DNA of 8,521 nt from positions 1-8,521 of the forward strand of contig JAIEMR010000020.1 of NCBI GenBank assembly GCA_019751935.1, given 5' to 3'. Shown here piece by piece: positions 1 to 6,600 of the stretch (positions are counted from its first letter, which is position 1; each line of letters starts with the position of its first letter). Below the pieces are notes generated by a model. It saw only the letters and a list, made by a program, of their open reading frames with translations, did not search any database and was not told the origin of the DNA. Origin of the DNA: Alphaproteobacteria bacterium. Lineage in GTDB: Bacteria; Pseudomonadota; Alphaproteobacteria; Paracaedibacterales; CAIULA01. The position numbers and the translations under genes are program-made.

Positions 1-1013
1 TGCCCATGAAATGATTGAGATCTTTGATAGGCATCAACCGCAATCAATATGGCTTCGATTGTAAAGGCAACATTCAAATCAAACTGTTCTTTTGGATAAA
101 GTTTTTCAAAAATAGCAAGAGCCTTTTGAGCAAGAGGGGAGTTTGGATTGTACCAACAAGTATTGGTAATGCAATATTCTGAATGAGCGCCCAATATGCT
201 GAAAAATTGCTTTTCGTACATGCCCGGACTTCCAGGACTTATGATACCCATTGGATTGTATCTTTGTTTGACAATCTCTCTCATCATTTGAATTGCATCA
301 TTAAGCCTTGTAATAGGGATAAGTAATTCAGCTTTTGATGCCTTAATTTTTGCGATCTCTCCAGATAAATCTTGAGTTCTAGGATCGTAAGAAACAATCT
401 CAATAAGTCTGCAGGGCAGATTAAGCCTAGGAAAATAATATGAAATGGCTTCATACATTGATTGGCCATAAGTATCATTGATATAAAGCAACGCGGCTGT
501 TTTAGGAGGCGTATCTTTTAGCTGAAACAGATCATTCATAAGCTTAATGCCATTGGCAGCCAATACATCTGTTGTTGGAAAATTTCTAAAAACATACCGA
601 TAGCCCTGCTCGGTAATTCTTTTGGCAGCAGCAATATTAACTAAGAGTGGGGTTTTACGTTGCTCACAAACTTGAGCAACAGCAGCTGTGACGCTAGAGT
701 TATGAGCTCCGATCAGAATATGTGTTCCTTCACTAATCAACATTTCGGCCTTATTGCGCCCGATATCAACACTGGACTCTGTATCGTTATAAATAATTTC
801 AAGAGAGGGGAGAGCATCTTTTAATAAAAGTTCAGCAACTCTTCCTCCACGTTCACAAGCTTGCCCTACTTGAGAATCCATGCCAGTTCGAGGAGATAAA
901 AGACCTATTCTAAAAGCATCCTTTCTTTTTGGTTTACATCCTGACAATCCTGACAAAGCAAGACCCAAAGCAGTCAAAGAAGAGAAATTAAAACTGCGCC
1001 TTGTTAATAACAC
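1..1013 (-). CDS. LivJ/LivK-type ABC transporter substrate-binding protein, Tat-like lipoprotein signal (3' end cut by window edge)
   Basis: I translated the minus strand: it stays open from the GTG at 1013-1011 to the window edge, about 337 residues, so the C-terminus is missing. The start is set by AAGGG (1022-1026) 8 bases upstream; there is no ATG between this GTG and the upstream in-frame stop. The N-terminus reads as a signal sequence: twin arginines in TRRSFNF (residues 4-10), a hydrophobic stretch, then the lipobox LSGC with the acceptor Cys at about residue 26, followed by Lys. The mature part matches the periplasmic-binding-protein type 1 fold of branched-chain amino acid binding proteins: FRIGLLSPRTG near the start, LIGAHNSSVTAAVAQV, the ITEQGYRYVFRNFPTTD stretch, and YINDTYGQSMYEA. 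The ligand cannot be told; amino acids or small amides are typical of the family. Some alphaproteobacterial relatives are annotated as penicillin-binding-protein activators, so transport is not certain. It is divergent from the T6SS genes and probably unrelated in function. Confidence 0.85.
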   Translation of the reverse strand, partial: MLLTRRSFNFSSLTALGLALSGLSGCKPKRKDAFRIGLLSPRTGMDSQVGQACERGGRVAELLLKDALPSLEIIYNDTESSVDIGRNKAEMLISEGTHILIGAHNSSVTAAVAQVCEQRKTPLLVNIAAAKRITEQGYRYVFRNFPTTDVLAANGIKLMNDLFQLKDTPPKTAALLYINDTYGQSMYEAISYYFPRLNLPCRLIEIVSYDPRTQDLSGEIAKIKASKAELLIPITRLNDAIQMMREIVKQRYNPMGIISPGSPGMYEKQFFSILGAHSEYCITNTCWYNPNSPLAQKALAIFEKLYPKEQFDLNVAFTIEAILIAVDAYQRSQSFHG

Positions 1014-1021
1014 TAGTTTTT

Positions 1022-1026
1022 CCCTT
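1022..1026 (-). promoter_or_regulatory. Ribosome binding site supporting the GTG start of the substrate-binding protein
   Basis: On the minus strand this reads AAGGG and lies 8 bases before the GTG at 1013. It decides the start, because no ATG is available upstream in frame and the Tat-like signal begins immediately after this GTG. Confidence 0.6.
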
Positions 1027-1057
1027 ATGCTTTTATTTTTATATAAAGTTGTGGAAC

Positions 1058-1086
1058 AATTTACTAAAAAAAACCTTAAACAACAA
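1058..1086 (-). promoter_or_regulatory. Weak candidate promoter for the substrate-binding protein gene
   Basis: On the minus strand TTGTTG (1086-1081) and TAAATT (1063-1058) are separated by 17 bases. The hexamers match the sigma-70 consensus only 3/6 and 4/6, and the region is so AT-rich that alternatives exist, for example TATATA at 1045-1040. Some promoter must lie here because the gene starts the divergent transcript, but the exact site is uncertain. Confidence 0.25.
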
Positions 1087-1210
1087 GAAGCATTGTCATA
1101 TTTTCATATCAGAAATGCAAAAAATTGAAATCGTTAACTTTTATAAAGGGCATTACGTGGTTAAAAACGGCCTTAAAAAAGTGAGAAAGATACTATTTTC
1201 TAAGATACCC

Positions 1211-1240
1211 TTGTCATAAGCAGTGAAAACATATCATAAT
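1211..1240 (+). promoter_or_regulatory. Candidate sigma-70 promoter of the tssK-tssL-tssM operon
   Basis: TTGTCA (1211-1216, 5/6 to the -35 consensus) and CATAAT (1235-1240, 5/6 to the -10 consensus) are 18 bases apart. Transcription would start near 1247, giving about 80 bases of leader before tssK that contain a small ORF. It is the best pair on this strand between the divergent genes. An alternative -10, TATCAT at 1232-1237, would leave only 15 bases of spacing. Confidence 0.45.
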
Positions 1241-1278
1241 TAATAAAAATTTAGTAAATCTAAATATAAAGGTTTGAG

Positions 1279-1329
1279 ATGCCTAAAATTGCTAGGAAAA
1301 TGAATTTCAGAAAGGCGGCATTCATATGA
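1279..1329 (+). CDS. Possible 16-residue leader peptide translationally coupled to tssK
   Basis: ATG at 1279 begins MPKIARKMNFRKAAFI and ends at TGA 1327-1329, overlapping the tssK ATG (1326-1328) as ATGA. The start has a better Shine-Dalgarno than tssK itself: AAAGG at 1268-1272, 6 bases upstream, against AAAGG at 1311-1315, 10 bases before tssK. The peptide is basic (five Lys/Arg, no acidic residue) with no run of one amino acid that would suggest classical attenuation. Ribosomes ending here could restart at tssK, so its role may be coupling rather than a functional peptide. No family is recognised. So short an ORF can arise by chance; the support is the ribosome site plus the exact stop/start overlap. 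Confidence 0.35.
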   Translation: MPKIARKMNFRKAAFI

Positions 1330-2687
1330 GAAAGGAAAAATTTAATTCAATTACGCCCGCCATTCAGTGGCATGAAGGAATGATGATTTCTCCTCAGCAC
1401 TTTCAGCAGTCAGATTTACGGCATCATGAAATATTAGCTCATCAATTAAATTTGACTGCTTTTTACCATTGGGGAGTTCGCTCGCTAAAACTAGACCCTA
1501 TTGTTTTGCCGGATGGTCTCATAAGAGTTCTTGATTTAGAAGCCCTTATGGCCGATGGCTTGATTGTTCACTATTCAGCTGATATGACGGATATTCCACC
1601 TTTAGAGATTGATTTAAAACCCTATAAAACAGGTCTTCCAAACCAGGAAATTACTGTTCAGTTAGCAATTCCTGAGGTTATTCCGGAAAGCTCTCCTGTT
1701 ATTGGCGAGTTTCCTCGTTATTATTCCTTGGAAGGACATAATGTAAAAGACATCAATCTTGAAGATAACGTCATTAAAATTCCTCGCCTTGTTCCAAAGT
1801 TATTTTTACACGTAGGAGATCAGCCTCCTGCGAGATGTTTGGCTTTTCCCTTAGTAAAAATTGGCTTTGTTGACGAAGCTTTTGCCCTTACTGATTACAC
1901 TGCGCCTTGCTTCTTTATAGAAAAAGATACCCCCTTATGGGAGAGCTGTGCGGGTCTTGCTCAAAAAATTAGGGAAAAAGCAGCCTATTTAAGCGAAAAA
2001 TGGCAAAATCAAATCGGAACTCCTATGCTTCAGGAAACATCTGCGCTTTTAAGGCCCCTGTTAACAGCGATGCCTGGATTTGAAACGATGATTCATGGGG
2101 ATCCTATTCACCCTTATAAACTCTATCAAAAACTTTGTGAAACTGTAGGAGTCTTAGCGCCCCTTAGGCCTGCGCTACTCCCACCTATTTTACCAGTGTA
2201 TGAGCATAATAGTATTAATGTTTGCTTTGAACCGGTTATCGAACTTATAAAACAATACCTTAACAGCATTGAACAAAGCTTTTCGGCATTTCCTTTTCAG
2301 CAAAAAGAACGGCTATTTTATTTACGTTTTCACAAAGCTTATGTACAAGACAAAATCTACGTTGGGCTTAGAGCACCTAAGGGGATGACCGAAACTCAGC
2401 TTGAAGAATGGATGAATGATGCAGTAGTTGCCTCTGACTTCGCAATAGAAGGTATAAGGGGGCGCCGCATCACCGGAGCCGAGAGAGGAATGCTACGTGA
2501 TGAAGAACTTTATGAATTAATGCCAAGTCGCGGTGTTATCATTTTTGAAATCACACTTAACCCTGAATACATTAAGCCAGATCAAAATTTAAATATTTTC
2601 AACCCAGCGGATCACGCAGAAAAAAGACCAACAGAAATCGTCCTTTATGTCCGTAAAAGTACCGAGAAAACGGAAAATGGAGGTTAA
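1326..2687 (+). CDS. tssK: Type VI secretion system baseplate subunit TssK
   Basis: The 453-residue product has the usual length for TssK (about 440-460). The N-terminus carries the family signature: W15, E17-G18 and PQHFQQ (23-28), in the context QWHEGMMISPQHFQQSDLRH. The C-terminal part has GRRITGAERGM and the late FEITLNPEYIKPDQNLNIFNP segment, which fits the family's C-terminal docking domain. TssK is a soluble trimer whose N-terminal part, related to phage receptor-binding-protein shoulders, attaches to the TssF/TssG wedge, while its C-terminal domain contacts cytoplasmic TssL and TssM; this is known for the family. No signal peptide or membrane segment is seen, as expected. The start at 1326 has AAAGG 10 bases upstream and overlaps the stop of a possible leader ORF. 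tssL follows 7 bases after the stop, and the order K-L-M suits one docking module. The reading frame is intact. Confidence 0.95.
   Translation: MRKEKFNSITPAIQWHEGMMISPQHFQQSDLRHHEILAHQLNLTAFYHWGVRSLKLDPIVLPDGLIRVLDLEALMADGLIVHYSADMTDIPPLEIDLKPYKTGLPNQEITVQLAIPEVIPESSPVIGEFPRYYSLEGHNVKDINLEDNVIKIPRLVPKLFLHVGDQPPARCLAFPLVKIGFVDEAFALTDYTAPCFFIEKDTPLWESCAGLAQKIREKAAYLSEKWQNQIGTPMLQETSALLRPLLTAMPGFETMIHGDPIHPYKLYQKLCETVGVLAPLRPALLPPILPVYEHNSINVCFEPVIELIKQYLNSIEQSFSAFPFQQKERLFYLRFHKAYVQDKIYVGLRAPKGMTETQLEEWMNDAVVASDFAIEGIRGRRITGAERGMLRDEELYELMPSRGVIIFEITLNPEYIKPDQNLNIFNPADHAEKRPTEIVLYVRKSTEKTENGG
2679..2683 (+). promoter_or_regulatory. Strong Shine-Dalgarno of tssL inside the last codons of tssK
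   Basis: GGAGG lies within the final tssK codons, just before its TAA, 11 bases ahead of the tssL ATG at 2695. The spacing is longer than the optimum (5-9). Placing the tssL ribosome site inside tssK suggests that tssL translation follows tssK translation. Confidence 0.5.
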
Positions 2688-2694
2688 CTGAGTT

Positions 2695-3480
2695 ATGCAA
2701 TTTACAACAAACAACAGCCCTCTTCTGCAAAGTTTTCAGATTTTTTACTATGAGCTTTTAAGGCAAAAAGAAAAGGCTTTGCGGATGAGCGAACCTGATA
2801 CCATTTTTGACGATAAAGATTCTGGCGGACAAGACCTTGGTTTGATTGATGGAATTCAAAAAAAGATGCGCGGCATTTTAGAAGAGCAAGCTTATAAACT
2901 TGGCCGCTCTGCGAGTGGAATCGGAGCAACTCAAATACGTGATGCTCAATATTTGATGACCATTCTAACGGATGAGGTTTTTTTATCTTTAAATTGGCCT
3001 GGCGCAAAACTATGGCAAAAATCACTTTTAGAAGCTCAAATTTTCGAAACGCAGATTGCAGGTGAAGCGTTTTACAAGAAACTAGATATTTTATTAGACT
3101 CTACAGATCCCACCAGGCCAGAACTTGCGCTTTTATATTTTTTGATTTTAAGCCTAGGGTTTAGGGGTAAATTTAGAGATCAAGATGATAAAGATGCCAT
3201 TAAGTGGTATCTTGACCAACTTTATATTGTTGTTAATCATCGCTCCGCACACCTCTTTCGTCCTGGACGTCCTCACTTAATTGATCAAGCCTATGATTAT
3301 ACTCTCTCAGAACCCCCCGGGAGAGGACTGCCAGATATAAAAACGTGGGGTATTTGTATTGCCAGCATTTTCACCGTGTATGTATTTATTACATATGTGG
3401 TTTGGTACAAACTTGCTTCAGAAATGCATGAAGCATTGAATCTAATCTTTGAGCAAACAAGGCAAAGCCCATTGATATGA
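2695..3480 (+). CDS. tssL: Type VI secretion system inner-membrane protein TssL (DotU/ImpK family), short form
   Basis: The 261-residue product matches the DotU family. The N-terminal helix LLQSFQIFYYELLRQKEKAL (10-29) fits the family opening, YLMTILTDEVFL (86-97) fits the conserved (A/T)DE motif, and LILSLGFRGKFRD (150-162) fits the LGFRGRY motif. One hydrophobic segment lies at about 217-238 and only some 20 residues follow it, so this is a C-tail-anchored protein with a cytoplasmic hook-shaped domain and no OmpA-like peptidoglycan-binding extension. In the family, TssL binds TssM in the inner membrane and contacts TssK and the baseplate through its cytoplasmic domain. It is co-directional with tssK (7-base gap) and precedes tssM by 165 bases. 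Its stop overlaps an ATG as ATGA (3477-3480), which opens a chain of tiny ORFs. After the TGA its own frame is open for 45 more codons. Confidence 0.94.
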   Translation: MQFTTNNSPLLQSFQIFYYELLRQKEKALRMSEPDTIFDDKDSGGQDLGLIDGIQKKMRGILEEQAYKLGRSASGIGATQIRDAQYLMTILTDEVFLSLNWPGAKLWQKSLLEAQIFETQIAGEAFYKKLDILLDSTDPTRPELALLYFLILSLGFRGKFRDQDDKDAIKWYLDQLYIVVNHRSAHLFRPGRPHLIDQAYDYTLSEPPGRGLPDIKTWGICIASIFTVYVFITYVVWYKLASEMHEALNLIFEQTRQSPLI

Positions 3481-3569
3481 AACAAATTGTTGTCAAAATT
3501 CAGTGCCACATCCAAAGGATTTCAAAAGGCCGGCGGGAAGACAAGGGCCAAGGAGCGGAGTGTATATGA
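3477..3569 (+). CDS. Possible 30-residue micro-ORF coupled to the tssL stop
   Basis: ATG at 3477 overlaps the tssL TGA (3478-3480) as ATGA, in the -1 frame relative to tssL. It begins MKQIVVKIQCHIQRI, carries a basic second half and ends at TGA 3567-3569, which overlaps the ATG of the next micro-ORF. There is no clear Shine-Dalgarno, so translation would depend on re-initiation by ribosomes finishing tssL. The second half runs through a GC-rich stretch, where this frame has higher third-position GC than the competing frame, which argues against real coding. No family is recognised. It is listed for its place in the overlap chain; chance is a serious alternative. Confidence 0.2.
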   Translation: MKQIVVKIQCHIQRISKGRREDKGQGAECI

Positions 3570-3649
3570 AATACATGAACACCGAAGGTTCCCGAAGTTT
3601 AACGAACAGGCATTTTGAAAGGCGCAGGATAAAGGTTGATCCGTCATGA
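3566..3649 (+). CDS. Possible 27-residue micro-ORF coupled to tssM (may extend upstream to a GTG at 3503)
   Basis: ATG at 3566 is preceded by CGGAG (3556-3560, 5 bases away) and AGGAG (3551-3555), the best ribosome site in the spacer. The product begins MKYMNTEGSRSLTNRHF, has an Arg/Lys-rich end, and stops at TGA 3647-3649, overlapping the tssM ATG (3646-3648) as ATGA. The same frame is open upstream, so a GTG at 3503 would give 48 residues. This frame has the lowest third-position GC of the three across the GC-rich stretch, which mildly favours it as the coding one, but that GTG has no visible ribosome site. It is soluble and basic, and no family is recognised. It could be a small T6SS-linked protein or simply a coupling device that delivers ribosomes to tssM. 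Confidence 0.33.
   Translation: MKYMNTEGSRSLTNRHFERRRIKVDPS
3631..3635 (+). promoter_or_regulatory. Weak ribosome binding site before tssM
   Basis: AAAGG lies 10 bases upstream of the tssM ATG at 3646. The tssM frame is closed by TGA at 3637-3639, so ATG 3646 is the only usable start near the N-terminal membrane segment. The spacing is long, which fits help from the overlapping upstream ORF. Confidence 0.4.
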
Positions 3650-6600
3650 TTAATACAATTCTTCAGACTTTACATTCTACAGTCGATTACGTAAGACATG
3701 CGTTCTCTTCTTTACCGTTGGTAATCATAATTCTTTTGATTATCGCCTTTGTTGTTATGTTTATTACGATCATTTTGACAATTCTTTCAATGCGAAGAAG
3801 TTCGCCAAAAGTTCCTAAGCCTCCTTCTGCAGCTGCAGCTGATAAGGACAAAAAGAAAAAGGGTGACGATGGAGAAGATAGCAATAAACTACCTCCTTTA
3901 GGTGGATGGATTAGTGAGTTTTTGTCTAAAAAAGGCTTTTTTCATGTCAGTACGCTCAGTCTATCTTTTTTAAGAGCCTTAGACTTTTTACGTGAATCTC
4001 TTCATACTTATAACTATAAATATCATCTTCCTTGGTATCTATTAATTGGAGCTGAAGGTTCAGGAAAAACCTCTCTTATTGAAGGTGCTGAATTAAACAT
4101 GCCCTTAGGTCACCCTGACCTTGGAATTCATAACCCAAACCCAGAGTGCCGTTGGTGGTTTTTAAATAGAGGCGTTATCCTTGATATTAAAGGAAATTTA
4201 TTTCTAAACAAAAAAGAGGTGGGTTGTGAAGAAAAAGGATGGCGCTCTCTTTTAGTCTTATTGTCTCGTTATCGTTCGGCAAGGCCCATAAATGGAATTA
4301 TATTGGCCATCCCAGCTAATGAGATTTATGGTAAACATAAATTAACAAAAGATGAAATCAGCAGTCGAGCTGATTTCTTATCGATTAAACTTGCTGCGGC
4401 ACAAAATAACCTGGGCCTTCGCCTTCCTGTTTATATTGTCGTTACAAAGCTAGATACAGTCCCTGGCTTTCAAAGCTTTTGTTCTGAAATTCCAACCAGC
4501 AACAGGCATAACATACTGGGTTGGTCTTCACCCTATACGCTATCAACAGCGTATACGTCAAAATGGGTTGAAGAAGCATTTTCTAGCCTTGAAGAGAATT
4601 TAAACCAACTCCGGCTTGAAATTTTTGCTGAAGGTAGGCTGACCGATTCCAGAGATGGCGTGTTTGTCTTTCCAAGTGAAATTTTGAATCTTAAAGACAG
4701 CTTAAGTATCTATGTTAATCATATTTTTAAAAACGATGCTTACCAAGAATCTTTACTACTTCGAGGGATTTATTTTTGTGGTGATAGTGGTATGACCCCC
4801 TTAAGGGTTCTTAATGAAAATGAAGATCAGCCTGAAGAAAGTCATGAAAATTTAGCAGTTGTAGGCAATCCAGATAGCGCGTTTGGACAAGATATTGAGC
4901 ATCCATCTCTTGCTTCTCAATTAACTCCAGAAAGCCTTGAACCAGTTAGACGTAAAATCTTTTTTATTGATGATCTAATCACCGATAAAATTTTGCGCGA
5001 ACCAGGATTATCTGTTCCCTTACAAAAACGTCTTTTAAGTATTAACAAAGCTTTGAATCTTGCAAAGGTTTTCACCGCTGTTTTCATATTGTTCGGAAGT
5101 TATGGGCTTTTCAATGCGTACGAGAAATTTGTACAAAGCCGCGATTATATGATGCCTATTCTATCTAAAATGAACACCATGCTTCATGAAATGCAGCGAA
5201 TTAATTTGAATGAGCCTGGACAATCTTCAGAAGTGTTTGATTCTTATGCGCGTCAACTTTTAGAAATGATGAATCAGATGCAACAAACAACATTCTTTTC
5301 GGTTTTTGTGCCCGCATCTTGGTTTAGTCCTCTTCATAAAGATCTAGAAAAGACCCTAAAAGTTTCTTACCAACAAATTATTGTCCGAACCATTTATATA
5401 GATCTTCTTTTAAAGGCACGTGAGCTTTTACATACAAGACCGACTCTTCATGATCGGTCTGTTTCAATTGCTCAACTTTTACAACCTACCGAAAGCGCCG
5501 AGTTTCAGCTTTTAAAACGTTATATTGAGGGTCTTGCAACGTTGCAGGAAAAAATTGATAAATTTAATCATCTCAAATCGGCTGCTGATGCGAAAGATCT
5601 TGATGATTTGGTTTCCTATACTTTCCATGCACAATTACCGCAGCAATTTATTGATCATTACAAAAAATTTAGATCTTTATTAAAAAATACAACGTTTCCT
5701 CCTATTGACCTCCGTCCTTATCAGCAATTAGCCAGGGACACTCTCAATATCATTTATCAAAACTTTTTGAATGCAGTCTTTACGGTCAGTGACCCTGCAA
5801 GTTTACCCGCACGACTTCAAACGTTTTTACAACAGCTAAGTCAACAAGAAACGAAACATCTGCCAGATCCAGCATATTTGCGTCATCTCAGTATAGATCT
5901 GGCACAAGTTGTTCCATCATTGGGAGAAGCAGGTCAAACTTGGTTAGATAGGGAGTTCTTTAACCCAAGTAAAGAATTTGATCATTTGCTCGACAAAGTT
6001 GATTCATCAAAGCTCTTTGGTAAAGAAATAACCCAATTTTTAGTTGATCAGACAGCCATTGGATTTAATAATTTAAAACTGCAACTACATGCAATCAATC
6101 AGCTTCTTGTGCATCAACCAAATATGCCCGTTGGCCCACTAGCACAAAAAGCAGCTGCAGTTCAGCCTTCTCAAGGGATTATTTCAATGCAGAAAAGTTT
6201 ACTGGCTCTCTTTTCTGAACCTTATATGGCCACGCCTTCTGTGCTTACCTTCACAAATCTAGTGCCTGTTGGAAAAATCATTTACTGGGATTCTAAGCTG
6301 ATTCAAATGGCTTACGATATGTGTAAACGTTTTGAAGAATTTAGCACTAAACAGGTCTCAGGATTTCCTCCAATATTGCAGGAAAATATAAAGCTTTTCG
6401 CAAGAGAAAGTTTGCAAGCAAATGTAGTTAACTTATTAGCTCAAGCTCAAAGTTTTGTTGACGCACCTTCGAATTTATCGGAAGGAGTAGCTGCTGAAGA
6501 AATTTTGCGCTCAAAAATTAACGATGTGAAAGAATCAGCGCCTAAATTTGTAAAACTTTTGGAAGTTTTAAATCAAGATTCAGTCGGCGTTTCTTTTGTT

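Noticed and set aside
1046..1062. Imperfect palindrome centred on TTGTGGAACAA upstream of the substrate-binding protein
   Set aside because: The exact arms are only four bases (TTGT/ACAA) with AT-rich flanks; too short to claim an operator without other copies.
880..1128. 82-codon ORF on the plus strand at the left
   Set aside because: Most of it lies antisense to the substrate-binding protein signal region; the minus strand carries clear family motifs, so this is a shadow.
1115..1219. 34-codon ORF starting MQKIEIVNF in the divergent intergenic region
   Set aside because: There is no Shine-Dalgarno before its ATG, and it ends inside the -35 element of the candidate tssK promoter. I see nothing that supports translation.
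2702..3025. 107-codon minus-strand ORF inside tssL
   Set aside because: It is antisense to clearly conserved TssL codons and shows no family features; a shadow ORF.
3481..3618. Readthrough of the tssL TGA, whose frame stays open for 45 more codons
   Set aside because: TssL ends at a sensible place after its membrane anchor, and no readthrough context or family extension is recognised; with low-complexity purine-rich DNA, an open frame of this size is expected by chance.
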